A stretch of 64,000 bases of DNA from Bryoerythrophyllum caledonicum (Eukaryota; Streptophyta; Bryopsida; Pottiales; Pottiaceae), in the NCBI GenBank assembly GCA_963971425.1, contig OZ020517.1, forward strand, positions 8,372,501-8,436,500, in the 5' to 3' direction. Positions 45,985 through 58,204 of the stretch are shown here, piece by piece. Position numbers and translations under genes: made by a program. The first letter of the stretch is position 1. Every line of letters begins with the position of its first letter. The notes beneath the pieces were generated by a model that made no database searches, was not told the origin of the DNA, and worked only from the letters and a program-made list of their open reading frames with translations.

Positions 45985-46935
45985 TCACTTGTTGTATAGT
46001 GTAGACTAACCTCAAGAGGGGGAAATAGTTCCATACTACAAACCTATATCCGATGGACATAGACTTATGCCCCCTTCTCATGACGAGGTAGGTCAGAGCT
46101 TGTAGTGAAAGTATATGATGATTCACGCTACAAAAATGTGATATCCACCAATCCTACATGGCATCCTACTTGGCAAGTGCATTATCTACACTTACAATAA
46201 AAATGTGGTGGAGTGTTGATAAAGACACTCTATTATTTTGTTGATGCCATGAATAGTAGAGAATAGTGGTAGTGGTGGAGATATGGACAAGCTAAACTAT
46301 TCCATTTCAGTAAATACAACATCTAGTGTAGTATACACTAAATACAAACATGTACACTAATTGCAAACTAGGCAATCAGTGTAGTGACAAAACCATACCC
46401 CAATGCCAACGGGTACATTATTTTGCCAGTTCTAGTAAAGATTGCAATATAAGTTTTTATGCAAGTGGGCAGTTTGAGTATCAAAAGTGTAGAAGGGATG
46501 GGAATGAGGATAAGATATCAAAGGGGGGAGAATAAAGGCTTGGCGGCCGATAGGAGGTTCATTGGAGGTAACATTAATGACATTGGCAGCTAACACTAGT
46601 TGTCGATTTTTTTTAACAGATAGTGTACCAATGTAATTACACTATTTGTACCACTACACTAAATGTCATGTTTAGTGTAGTAAGCGACTATAGAGTATCT
46701 ATGATTGATGTGAACATTTCCATCCATACTACTATAGATACTAACCTCCATGGTTCAAATTGAATTAAATTTCAATATGGCCGTGCAAATTCCAAGTGAA
46801 TATTTTGACCACATGGTAGTTAGTGTGTTTCCAGTGCTTGTAGCGTACTTGTTAATGCAAAAGGGGACATTGGTAATGGAACGAGCATATACTCTATTCA
46901 CATTAACCTCTTTCGGAAACCGGAGTTCTTCTCCT
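45985..46935 (+). mobile_element. SINE family A, split by an insertion
   Basis: The first part (to 46067) has TGTATAGTGTAGACTAACC, CTCAAGAGGGGG and ATCCGATGGACATAGACTTA. The second part (46870-46935) resumes with TTGGTAATGGAACGAGC, ACTCTATTCAC and CCGGAGTTCTTCTCC. Joined, they restore the family order. Confidence 0.65.
46068..46869. mobile_element. Element inserted in SINE
   Basis: About 800 bases with short inverted ends: TGCCCCCTTCTCAT on the left, and a right end AAAAGGGGACA whose complement is TGTCCCCTTTT. Flanks TTA (46065-46067) and TTG (46870-46872) could be a decayed three-base duplication. The interior has many TTAGTGTAG/ACACTA words and no coding capacity. Class uncertain. Confidence 0.5.
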
Positions 46936-47361
46936 AGAATGTGAGCGAACCAACCATTAATCTAACAGAAGCACAAAAAGCTATTGTTTCACGCTCTAAT
47001 AGCGACTTCATTAAATTCCCAAATGATGAAGATCCCCGAGGTCTAACACTTCCCCGAGGCAAATACAATCTATCATCTTGAAATGTTATCTCTTTATATG
47101 TTATGTAAATTACGCTCCCCAAATATTTACACTGTTAAGTGTTTTATGGAAAGTGTTCTGACATATTCTGCTTCCTATTTTGTTAATTTCACTTTTATAA
47201 GTGTTAAAGTTGGTAAAACCGGAGGAATTATGGGGTTGTAGATTAGAGCAATGGCACTAAAAATAGCCGCATAAAATAAAGTTAAGGATTTTGGATGACC
47301 GTTTCAGATGAAAATTGGCTGGAAAAATTGGTTGAAAACTTGATGAGTATTACTTTCGATA
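46936..47361. other. Intergenic, no gene seen
   Basis: AT-rich. Nothing recognisable. Confidence 0.4.
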
Positions 47362-47693
47362 AGGTAAGCCCCCCATAACCAACCAAATTCTACAACCAAC
47401 GCCTGTATAATTGTTGTATATCCAACCCACTTCCATTCCATTACCACCCATTCAACTCCAAAAGGAGGTTTGCTATTAGTCAACACCCCTTGCTCTTGGT
47501 CATTGCTTATAGGGGGTACCTATAAAACACGACACCACACTTTAAAAATTCATAACTAAATCAATTTTCATCGGAAAAATATAAAACCACTTGGGTTGGA
47601 ATTGTAATCCTATTGGCTATCACTGAAAAATAGGTTTATCTTCTTTTGCTCTCTCCACATTGCTTAACTTGCCGGTTGTGGCGGGGTTCACCT
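47362..47693. mobile_element. R3 MITE, copy 1
   Basis: Left end AGGTAAGCCCCCCATAACC after TA; right end GGCGGGGTTCACCT before TA, degraded relative to copy 2. It shares ACAACCAACGCCTGTATAAT, GGTATATCCAACCC-like words and TTCATCGGAAAAATAT with the 48065 copy. 332 bases, non-coding. Confidence 0.75.
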
Positions 47694-48032
47694 TATGTGT
47701 TAGGATTTTTCCCGCTCCCGACCATTAACATTTATTGGTCAGACCTGGACAAGTTGGGGCAAAGGCCACTGGTATCATTGCAGGCTCAATTATTGGGGAG
47801 CAGTGGCTGCTGGTTCCTGTGCTAGCTAGCTTCCCGGGAAGCGAGGGTGTTGATTGCCATCTTTTGGTGGCCCCTCCTCTCCCCCCAAGATTCACAAGAC
47901 TCATCACCAGAGTTGGTGCTTTCACCAAATCATTTTCTAATCTTCAAGCACAGCTTGGCTGTGTCCTCATGCTTCCACCTTAGATCATTCGCTGCAATAA
48001 GTGAGATGATGTTGCGTAGGGAGTGACTCTCT
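47694..48032. other. Spacer with unplaced coding-like stretch
   Basis: Frames at 47725-47983 on both strands are less AT-rich than the surroundings, but I recognise no protein in them. Confidence 0.3.
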
Positions 48033-48785
48033 TTAACCCTTAAAGGTCAGTGGGGGACCATATAAGGTAAGCCTCCCCAAAACCAATAAAAACCCATAGC
48101 CAACGCCTATAAAATTGGGGTATATCCAACCCTCTTCCATCCCACTACCACCAACTCACCTCCAAAATTTGGAGGTTTTCTATTTGTCAAGACCCTTACT
48201 TTTGGTCGTTGGTCATGGGGGTACTTACTGCTGGCCACCCACTAAACATGGCTGCACATTTCGAAAACTCATGATTAATTCAATTTTCATCGGAAAAATA
48301 TGAAATCACTTGGATTGGGATTGTAACTCCATTGGTTATCATTGAACAACAATAGTTTAATTATCACCCCTCTCCATGTATGCACATTCCTTAACTTGGC
48401 TGTTTTAGGGGGGCTTACCTTACACGGTCACGAATTTTACTCTTGACATACAAAATAGGTACTAAAATTTAGCAAGACATACATATGTGGATTGAAGATT
48501 CTTTCACTAACATCTTTCATTTGGAGACCATTTCAATGTCTCGACCTTATCATGCTCAAATACGACACCATACATGTAGAATACATGACCATTTTGCAAC
48601 TTCTCAAGCATGTAGTAGGTGTAAAAATGATCTAAATTAAATTTTCATGTGCCATTGGATCACGTTCAACACAAATACAAACTTTTGTAACTACCGTATA
48701 CATCAAATCTTATACCTTGTATGTCAAGTACATAGAAAACATCATGTTGCAACCCAAATGTGTCTTCTATGGCCTTTAAGGGTTA
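48033..48785 (+). mobile_element. R2 long variant, interrupted by R3
   Basis: Starts TTAACCCTTAAAGGTCAGTG and ends in CCTTTAAGGGTTA. Closely follows the 40333-40722 copy (GGGGGACCATA, CACGGTCAC, ACCATTTTGCAACTTCTC, CATGTTGCAACCC). R3 at 48065-48420 interrupts it after GGGGGACCATA. Confidence 0.8.
48065..48420. mobile_element. R3 MITE, copy 2, nested in R2
   Basis: Terminal inverted repeats: AGGTAAGCCTCCCCAAAACC on the left, GGGGGGCTTACCT on the right. TA on both sides (48063-48064 and 48421-48422). The uninterrupted R2 copy at 40350 shows the empty site, which fits a TA duplication. Non-coding. Confidence 0.85.
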
Positions 48786-49410
48786 TACCAAGTAGACGGA
48801 TGGTATGGGAAGGGGGTGAAGACAAAACATGGCCCTTATTTTATGTGGAAGGGGCCTATTTAGATTAGGGTGGGGCCTCCTAGGATAATTTGGAGCTGCA
48901 TGCCCTAGATTTGGCAAAAAATAATCTAAAAAAAACTTTCAGACCCCCAAGAAAAAGCCAGGAAAAAGAGGCCAACCTTGGTCCACCTTTGCGTGACATT
49001 TGTCTACATGAAATACATTGAGGTCCGTGACTCAAGTGCTCATTCATCACTACTAAATTCTTTTTAAAGAATTTAGGTTTGGGGAGTACTAGAATATGAT
49101 TGGTTGAAAGTGAGACTCTTGTATAGTGGGTGGTTACCTTATGCTGAAGAGTCTACCGATGGAGAACTTTGTATATGGATGAGAAAATGACATGGTAGCC
49201 AATGTGGTGACACTTCTTTGGAGGTCAAGTTTATTGAGCAACTTCAAAACCTTGGACAAGAAACTTAGTCTCCGGAGAGCAATGTCCTCTAATTTGAATA
49301 GATTTTTTTATTGTCAAGTTTTCATCTTCTCTAGCATACCATCCCTTGCCTCAAATAACCATGTCTCATACCATTGGTAGGTGCATTTCTACACTAGAGT
49401 GTAAAAGAGC
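48786..49410. other. Intergenic, no gene seen
   Basis: No repeat unit or protein recognised. Confidence 0.4.
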
Positions 49411-49411
49411 C

Positions 49412-50363
49412 TTAACCCCTAACTTACCAAGAGTCCCCTTAGGGGACTCTGAAGGTTCAGGCATGATCTTCTTTATCAATTTATAACATTATTTTTTGAA
49501 TTTTTTACTGTAGATGAACATTGCTAAAAACTTTGTGTGAGTCCAATTTTTTCCTCAATCCAACATTTAATGAAAAATTTATAGGATTTTGAATTTCAAA
49601 TGGGGAGACCGGGCACGTTGGGCAACCCCAAAAACTTTTGCTAGGACAATCTATTGAATGTGAGATTTTCAATAATAGAAAATAATATTATTTACTTTCA
49701 TATTGTCAAAAAATATCTCTTGTCTTTAGTGGAAAGTAGCATATCAATCCAAGTCAAACATACTCACACATTGTCGAACATTGTCGGGCAAGGTACCAAA
49801 AATCTTCTTCCTTTCCACATAAAACTTAGAGATCTACATATTCTTTACTTTTTAATTTTCCGCATGGCATTACGTGGTGTTAACCTTTCCATTGACCATT
49901 CCGATTCTCATCTTAAAACATATAAAGTTCACAAAAAATAAAACATGAACTGACAATTTTGAACCTCGACTCATTGCACATTTTTTTGAATATGCTACAA
50001 ACTTTGCTTACCTCTTAAAATTGGTGTACAAGAAAATAATATCATGCTTAACATGATGGTAATGAATTTAGGCCTTGTGTAGTGCAAAATGTGACACCAA
50101 GTGAAGTCAAAATCTATTGATCCTCCAATCACAGGGAAGAAAATGAACCTTTTTTTGGTACTTCAAACACTATAATCTTTAAATCCGTGCGGTCAAAGTT
50201 TATGAAATTTTGTGAGTATGCTGCTTAATAAGTCTTGATTGAGATCTCACGGCTTGAACTAGAAATAAAAATTTCGATTTTCTTCCTTACTCATTGCACT
50301 AAAACGAGTTGTTTTGAAGTGTTTTTAGTTTGAAAATGGCTTGGTAAATTAGGGGGTAAGTAT
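49412..50363 (+). mobile_element. R1 element, complete copy with terminal inverted repeats
   Basis: Left end CTTAACCCCTAACTTACCAA, right end the complement of CTTACCCCCTAATTTACCAA. The interior matches the 37.4 kb copy along its length (GAATTTCAAATGGGGAG, AATAATATTATTT, ACACATTGTCG, AACATGATGGTAATGAATTT). About 950 bases, non-coding. Confidence 0.8.
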
Positions 50364-50429
50364 GGGGAACATGTTTGTAGGAGCTCTCTATCTCGAGTGA
50401 GGTGGTCCCAGGTTCCATATTCTATGGTT

Positions 50430-50575
50430 GCTGTCTGTCTACCCTCGAGAGAGGGCAGTAGTTCGATACTACTAAACCTATGTCTGATGGACATTGATTT
50501 AGTGGTGGAATGAACATACACTTTATTCACTCCGGCTTCTTTGAGGACCAGTCTTCTTCTTCTTCGTTGCAGTCT
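50430..50575 (+). mobile_element. SINE family A body with TTC tail
   Basis: Core TCTGTCTACCCTCGAGAGAG, TGTCTGATGGACATTG, GGTGGAATGAACATACACTT and a CTTCTTCTTCTTCG tail. It lies about 70 bases after the R1 copy and about 900 bases upstream of the SRF gene. Confidence 0.75.
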
Positions 50576-51468
50576 CCGTTCCCATTGATCCGTTTGGGGG
50601 GTATGAGTTACAAATTCATAAATATTCAGAACTGGAATACCATATTTTCAAATGATTTCCTCTTTTATCCATAGTTTAAGTAAAACTCTAATGTTATCTT
50701 AGAAATAATGGAACCAGCTCATTTATTACCAACTACACACCTGGTTTCCTCAAATGCCTCCAAGGCCGCAACGACTAGTAACATGACCAACTGTAATTTG
50801 CAATATTTGGCCTGCCCTCCAACTTGGCGCCGGCCTCAAACTACAATATAATATTGCAGAAATTTAGAGATAGAAGTTACCGTCTCCCCTAAATCCAGAG
50901 ACAAAAGTGGCCGCACACACCTATGATTACTCCACCAGCAAAACAAGCACCTTACTAGAAAGGATTTTTGGAGTTAAAAAAAACTCCACCTGGATTGATT
51001 GGTGAGGTCGCCAAACTCAAGAGCACTGGGCCAAATAATTTGAGGCAGTGATGACCAAGTCAAGAAGGAGCGGTGGAGCCCATATTCCTTGGAAGAAAAC
51101 CAAGCTGACGCAGTAAAGTAATAGCCAGCTTGTGTCTTCCAAAGTCAAGGTGGCCGTGAGTTGGAATCCCATGCAATGCAACGAAGAAGAAGAAGAAGAA
51201 GAAGAAGAAGAAGAAGAAAAAAAAAAGTGCAACAGTTGTGGATTCCCCATCATTTTTAGCAATCTTGTAGTCTCATCACTCATGAGTGTAGTAGTACCTC
51301 ATCCTCTTCTCTCTTCAGTTTGTGTTGCACCTTCTCCTACCTTGTTGCCTGTTATTGCAGGTTGGTTTGAACAAGTTCACAGATTCAAGTCTCTTTGTGC
51401 AGTAGTTTTGTGAGAGTTTTGATCAATGTGGGTGGAGATACGGTGCTGCTGCAATAATATTCGAAGAA
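50576..51468 (+). promoter_or_regulatory. Upstream and 5' UTR region of the SRF gene
   Basis: Contains a (GAA)n run at 51183-51217 and CT-rich sequence near 51300. The last part is a plausible 5' UTR because the next ATG (51469) starts a signal peptide. I see no clear TATA box. Boundaries are inferred from position only. Confidence 0.35.
51183..51217 (+). repeat. (GAA)n microsatellite in SRF leader
   Basis: About eleven GAA repeats followed by an A run, in the probable 5' UTR of the SRF gene. Confidence 0.9.
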
Positions 51469-54400
51469 ATGGATCGTATTACAAGGAAAGGATTCAAGGG
51501 AGGAGCCGGAGCGAGAAGCTGGCCTTTCGTACTAGTTTTCTGCACCGTCATTTTGTCGGTGGTGAATGCAATCTCAGACCCCGGCGAAGGTGATCTACCC
51601 ACTTCTTTTCTGTTCTGTGGATGGAGCCTGGAGTGCCGTACTTTGAAGCAATGGGGCTGTTTTTCGACACACTTTTTTAGCAAAGTGTTGGGGATTTAAG
51701 GGTGTTCAAAACTTCTGATTAGTGTAAAAGTGTCGAATTTAGAGTCCCGTTTGTGTTCAAAGTGTCATGTTGCGAACATCAGATACTGTTGTGCACTATT
51801 GAAAACTAAATTGCAAATCCCTGAGACTGGTTTGAGACTGCACAGATTATGGTAGTTAATGTTAGTCTCAGAATTGTACGTCTGCGCCTTTGCACGACGT
51901 CCTTATTGCGCTCCACACCTTGTTTTGATTTCCACATTTCCACGAGTGTTTTGTTTTTGGGACCGTGTCTCCTGCTGAGTAAGACAATCTTTTGTACCGG
52001 AATGGGTGGATTTTCATTCATTTAAGGGATGCTTGGAAGAAACCCGAGGACGTCATTTGGGATCCATTTGTGTCAAGGTATGCCATGATTGTTGTGGAGC
52101 TGGCTTCGGACCGCTAAATTGAACTTCTGTTGGTTTTGAAACAGCGAATGCATTGTCAACTATGTTTAATGACTTCAACCAAGACCCCAGGCTCACTGGA
52201 TGGACTCAAAACAATGGCGACCCTTGTGGAGCGGCCTGGCTCGGTATCCAATGCTCTCCGGCGAATTTCATCATATCCATGTAAGGAGAACACTCTCATC
52301 AATTAGGGTGCTACTAGAAATGAGGGGGTCTTCAATCAGTGGTTCTAAAAGAAAGCTAGAACTCTATCGTGGATTTATGTACGAAACCACATACGAAACA
52401 TTCTAGCAGTGATGCCAGGCTTTGAATTCACACCAGACGTAACATCTTCTATTTGTCCGGAAATTCTTCAACACTACTATAATACTGTCATTTTTCACTT
52501 AGTACTTCGACCATCAGGACAAGTAAAAGCATCCTTTTTCGCATTTCTAGTCAGTGAAGAGGGACACTGTTTGAGTGAGGTGGGATAAGGTTGCTAGTAG
52601 TGTACAATTCTTTGATAGTTGATCATGTTGTCTACTTTTGGTCTGCATTAACTTGGATTTCGTTATGTACTCTTTGATAGAGAATCGCCTTTACTTTCCT
52701 AACGAATGGTAGTCCAGGTGCTCTATTTCTAAAAGCTCTGATGATTAGAAACTCTTCTTCTTCTTGGCTTGCGTTGATGTTTCTGTGTGTGAAACTGGCG
52801 CAGTAAGTTACCACGGTTGGGCTTAAATGGAAAGATGCAAGGGTGGGTTCTTCAGAATTTGAAATACCTTCAAGTTGTGTAAGTATCGACACCTTTTAAG
52901 CCATGATTGTTTCACCAAGATCACTTTAAGACAAGTTGTTTCAAGGGACTGTCATTTGTTTTGGGTGCAGTGATATGAGTTACAACAACATTACAGGAGA
53001 AATGGCGCAACAACTGCCTCCAAACATCACTGAATTGTAAGCCAACGCTCTCAGCCAATAATTATCATGCTTTTCCAGTATTGTAATCAAATGATGAGGT
53101 TTGTTCTCATTGGTTTTTTCAGATACATGAACAACAATCAGTTCACAGGGAGCCTCCCACAGGTCGACCAATTATTCTCTGTATTGATCATGTACGTTTC
53201 ACCGATCCAAGTTATGGTTTCATCTCATTTCCATGAGCGAATGTGTTCTCACATGTTTCATCTGCTGGCTGCAGAAATCTAAGCAACAACAAACTGACTG
53301 GCAACATAAACCCCCAGATTTTTACTTCACTCGTGAAGCTCACCTCACTGTAAGTCGTGGCTAGAGATTGAATTCATGATCCAGAAACCTTATTTGTCAG
53401 ACGTTAAGTTCATCACTGACTGGCATGTCAACAGAGATCTTTCGAATAACCAGCTTCAAGGCCCTCTTCCTGATACCGTCAAGAACATGGTTTCCCTGCG
53501 AACATTGTAAGTGCCTTACATCTCTCAAAGCAAATGATCTGCAGAAAAGAAAAGACGGAAGTTTCTGATCAGTAGACGTCGGATCTTGTTCATTGATGAT
53601 CTATTAAGAAAGAGGTCACAAAGTTAAATTGATCTTCGAAGCAATCCTTGGTTATGAATGATCTTTCACTTTTTATCCAATGAATTTTGGTAGTGATTAG
53701 AACTTGGTACTCTTGGTTTGACAGGAATTTGCAGAATAATCAGCTCAGTGGCCAACTTCCAGCATCGCTGTCTCAGCTAAAAAACTTGCAGACGTTGTAG
53801 GGACTCACTCACTTCTTCTATTCCTTCGTTTTATGCAACATCAATGTTCACTTCAGCGTTTCGATGAAGTTGACTAATTGGTGGCATTCTTTGCTTACAC
53901 CAGCAACATCGAGAACAACATGTTTTCCGGTAGCCTGCCTGCTGGATTCAGCCCTCAAAACTTCAGGTAAGACTCCCACACTCGTAATCTCAATGCAGCC
54001 TCTTCCACATTGCAAACTTCTTCTTGCCATCGTGTAGAGAAATTGTTGGTCTGGAGGAGATGGATTAGATTTGATAATGAGAGAGTGGATTGACTTAGTA
54101 TGCTCATGCTTTTGAATCACCTTATCCATGATACTTGCAATATATCCATTAGTTGTTAGCATTAGTTCTTATGTTGATTGCTCTCTACTGCTGAAGGTAT
54201 TCTAAAATCCTCCAAATTCGAGTGTTGCCCTCACCTGCAATTACACCACATAACCTTGCCTCCTTTGGAATCACTAACCTAAGCCATGAAGCTCACACTC
54301 TAGATCACTTGTTAGCATTCTTTTCCTAATTTTCACTCTTTTTAAATCCACAAAGCTCACCATCTGGATCATTTCTTAGCATTCTTTACATGAACCTCAC

Positions 54401-57047
54401 TCATTTTCTGTTGAAGGTATTCACAGCCTAGATACTTCTTGACGTTCTTTTCCTGAACACTGATCTTTTCTGTTGGAAGACATTCACAATTCGGATCACT
54501 TTTTAGCACTCTTTTCCTGAAATTTACTCTATTTCTCTTCAAGTTATTCACAATCTAGATACTTCTTAACGTTCTTTTCCTGAATTCTACTCTTTTTTCT
54601 GTTGAAGGTATCACAGTTTGGATCACTTCTTATCGTTCTTTTCCTGAATCTTACTCATTTTCTGTTGAAGACATTCACAACCTGGATCACTTTGTAGCAT
54701 TCTTTTTCCGGAATCTTACTCATTTTCTGTTGAAGGTATTCATAATCGAGACACTTCTTAACGTTCTTTTCCTGAATCTTACTCTTTTTTCTGTTGAAGG
54801 TATTCTGGAAATCCGGGACTGAACGGCGCAGCTCGATCTCCAGCGCCCAAATCGCCTACGCCTTCCACCACATCACCGGATGAATCCGGCGCGGCGTCTT
54901 GGTTCACCACCACGCGCATCATCGCCGTGGCGGCGGCCGGGGCCGCCCTGGTGCTCGTCGCCTTCGCCATCTTCCTCTTCTTCTGCGTCATCCGAAAGGG
55001 TGCTCCAAGAGCCGCTGCTAGGGATGACCACGAGTCGAATCCCAGCAACTCCAAGACCTGGTTCATCCCGGAGAAAGGTCAGAAACACGAGTCGGACGCG
55101 AAACCCTTCCTGGAATCATCGCTAGTTGTCGCTTACTGGGTGTCAATTCTTTGGCGTGAATGCAGATCAGCAGACTGTCGCGAAGCAGGTAGTATTTGAA
55201 CCAGCTGCCTCCGAGAAAGGCCTGATAGCCCCCGCAACAACCGCGCCGCAGAAAACCCTGAAAGCCCCGCCGTCCTTCAAGAACATCGCCGTCCTCCCCA
55301 CCACCAGGTCGTCGTCGACGAGCTCCACGAGCCTGCAAGTCACCCGCAGCGCCATCGCGCTCACGCCGTTCTCCGTGGCCGACTTGCAGTCCGCCACCGC
55401 GTCCTTCTCCCCGGAGCACTTCCTGGGCGAGGGCAGCCTGGGGCGCGTGTACCGCGCGGAGTTCGCCAACGGGCAGGTCCTGGCGGTGAAGAAGCTGGTC
55501 GCGGCGTCCGTGCCCGAGGACGAGTTCCTGGGGGTCGTGCAGAGCCTGGCGCGCCTGCAGCACTCGAACGCCGCGGAGCTCGTGGGCTACTGCGTGGAGC
55601 ACGAGCAGCGCCTGCTCGTGTATGAGTATTTCAGCCGCGGCACGCTCTGTGAGATCCTGCACTACTCCCTAGAGAACGCCAAGGGCCTCACGTGGAATGT
55701 CCGCATCAAAATCGCCCTCGGCTCCGCGCGCGCTCTGGAGTGAGTGGATCGCATTCCTCTTCGTCTTGTTTCTTCTGATGAATCCCAAGCGCTGATGAGA
55801 TTTTGATCTCGATACTTCGCTTCTCATGATCAATGAGTTCTTCTAATATTCAACTGTTTCTGATGATCCATGGTTCCTTCTTTTGATGACTTTTCTCCTC
55901 TAATGAGATGTTTTCTGATGATTGATCAGGTACATGCACGAAGTTTGCTCTCCGCCTGTGGTCCACCGTAACTTCAAGTCTGCTAATATCTTGCTGGATG
56001 ATGAGCTGAATCCCCATGTTTCCGACTGTGGACTGGCTGCCCTAGCGCCGTCTGGTTCCGAGCATGAGGTAATTTGTACTTGAAAATCAGAGTGCAATTG
56101 TGATTACTGGTGCAGATCGTTTTGGATTAATCATGCTTGCAACAGGTCTCTGCACAGATGCTGGGGTCCTTCGGGTACAGCGCTCCGGAATACGCCATGT
56201 CCGGGACGTACACCGTGAAGAGCGACGTGTACAGCTTCGGCGTCGTGATGCTCGAGCTTCTCACCGGGCGCAAGCCTTTGGACAGGTGATTAGGGTTCAG
56301 GGTTTAAGGTTTACGGTTTTAGTAAAGTGATCTAGTCCTAACATGGAACTTGCTTGCTGTGTTTGCAGCACAAGGCCCAGGTCAGAGCAGTCTTTGGTGC
56401 GATGGGCAACGCCCCAACTACACGACATCGACGCTCTTGCAAGAATGGTTGATCCAAAGCTGAAGGGCCAATACCCTGCCAAGTCACTCTCTCGCTTGGC
56501 TGATATTGTCGCTCTCTGTGTTCAGGTATGGTAACATCTTGTAATCATATGTGCATGATATATCACTTGACCCTTAAACGTTAGTCGAGAACCGTATGTA
56601 CAAGCACATATTTTTCTGTATAGATCACACATAATGTAGGCAAACTTGCACCTTTGGATTGAAGATTCTTCAACTAACATCTCTCAATTGGAGGTCATTT
56701 TGTGAACCTTATCATGTTCAACTACATGTAGAATACTGTGACCTTCTGACGGTTAAGGGTTAGCAAGAAAGGGCGAAAATATGATGGCGTGGTGTGTGAA
56801 GCTTTTAAGGGTCACCTCAGCGTTGTGCACACTGATGTGTGCGTAGGGTTTAAGGGTTTAGGGGTTTTGATATTGTTGTGTGGATTGATTGTGGTGTGTG
56901 TAGCCGGAGCCAGAGTTCCGACCTCCCATGTCAGAAGTGGTGCAGTCACTGGTGAGGCTGATGCAGCGTGCCAGTTTGAGCAACCGCAGGTCGGACTCGG
57001 AAGCAGGGCTGGACTACGTCATAGAGCCATCTGAGACCTCCACTTGA
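51469..57047 (+). CDS. SRF: STRUBBELIG-receptor-family LRR kinase, 15 exons
   Basis: CDS join 51469-51589, 52145-52280, 52804-52878, 52971-53036, 53123-53191, 53275-53349, 53435-53506, 53725-53796, 53904-53966, 54800-55077, 55166-55739, 55930-56068, 56146-56285, 56369-56525, 56904-57047 (726 aa). All junctions are GT-AG and in frame. Domains: signal peptide 1-35; N-terminal LRR cap ([13 protein letters not shown], about 67-79); six LRRs about 85-250, one per 63-75 base exon ([13 protein letters not shown] type); Pro/Ser linker; TM about 290-313; kinase about 425-700. The P-loop is GEGSLGRVY and the VAVK lysine is K451. The catalytic loop reads HRN (546-548) and DFG is DCG (566-568), the known atypical form of this family, whose kinase activity is doubtful. 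APE is at 593-595. SRFs act in tissue morphogenesis and cell-wall signalling. Confidence 0.96.
54180..54799 (+). repeat. About 64-base tandem array filling SRF intron 9, each unit ending like the true acceptor
   Basis: Units end at GAAG near 54416, 54479, 54543 (CAAG), 54607, 54670, 54735 and 54799, a period of 63-65 bases, with weaker units from about 54195. Each holds TTCACAxxCTxGATxACTT, TTCTTTTCCTGAA and TTTTCTGTTGAAG followed by GTATTC or ACATTC. The last unit is the real acceptor of exon 10 (GTTGAAG then GTATTCTGG). Confidence 0.85.
56568..56762 (+). mobile_element. R2 MITE in SRF intron 14
   Basis: Starts GACCCTTAAACGTTAG and ends TGACGGTTAAGGGTTA, with the family interior (CACCTTTGGATTGAAGATTC, AACATCTCTCAATTGGAGGT, CCTTATCATGTTCAA). 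It lies wholly inside the intron between exons 14 and 15, so the protein is unaffected. Confidence 0.8.
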
Positions 57048-57627
57048 AACATAACAACTCCTTCATAGAAGATCTTCCTTCCACAAGCCTAGCACCTTCA
57101 ACTAGAACTGGATCTCCACTTTTTTTTTCCATGGATAACGTAGAACTACCGCAAGAAAAATGCAAATGAACATGTTGGGAGTTATTCTTCATGGGAACTT
57201 AATTTGTACGCCAGATAGATGCCGAGTGGTTTTTGATGTTGAGGTTGTAAAAATAGTCACGATAGGTTTTCCCCTGCCTGGATGAAGAATAATAAGAGTG
57301 TCTGGGAACTGCGTTTAGAGAGATTTTCAGCTGTATCAACAGAGTAGTTCATAAGTGAACTTGTTCGGGAGGTTTTCCTCCAATCATGTTTTTCAATCTT
57401 TTTGACAAGTGTTATATAGGAAACTACACCGTTCCCTGAATATAGTGTAGACTAGACTATTTGAAATTTCCTACAGTAATTTCAATAAACGCAAATTAAA
57501 GTGGTCCACTTGAATTTTCCATCCACATCAAATCATGTCCATTAGAAATAGTGTGGCTTGTTTCAAAATAAAAGACACGGGAATTGATGTGGATAAGTTT
57601 TTACAAATTGTACTCAAATCCAAAATT
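57048..57627 (+). other. SRF 3' UTR and downstream spacer
   Basis: Follows the SRF stop. Probable 3' UTR for the first few hundred bases, with candidate AATAAT words near 57290. No other gene seen. Confidence 0.4.
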
Positions 57628-57945
57628 ATAATATAATAACATGATAATAACATAATAATATAATAATATAATAACATCATAAAATAATAACATAATAAAA
57701 TAATAACAAAATAACATAATATAACATAATAATATTATTTTATAACATAAGAATATAACATTAGAATATTAACATAATATTATATTATAATATTACATAA
57801 AATGATATTAACATAAGTATATAACATAATAATATAATATAATATAATATAATAATATAATAATATAATAATAATAACATAATAATAATATAATAACATA
57901 ATAATAACATAAAATAATAACATATTAATATTATATACAATAACC
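57628..57945. repeat. AT-only low-complexity tract (ATAATAAC type)
   Basis: Irregular ATAATATAATAACATAATA words, about 320 bases, almost no G. Low-complexity sequence. Confidence 0.9.
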
Positions 57946-58204
57946 AAAATTGATGTGGTCTACCTCAATTTTCATCCAAAACTAGAATTGATGTGGTCCA
58001 CATCAATTTTCATCCACATTACCTATACCTCCACACTCTATTCAGTGAACGGCGTAGTTCGTTGGAAAGACTGGAAAATGCAATTTACATCACCCAGTTC
58101 TTACATGTGTACCTATTTAAACCTATATCGAATACAAAAGAATAGTCCAATTCGTCTATTTCCATTTCCATGCCCTCACTGACAGTAACTTGTGCTCGTG
58201 AGTT

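Noticed and set aside
53848..54162. Minus-strand frame overlapping SRF exon 9
   Set aside because: Shadow of the exon and intron sequence; the plus-strand exon has LRR motifs and consistent splice phases.
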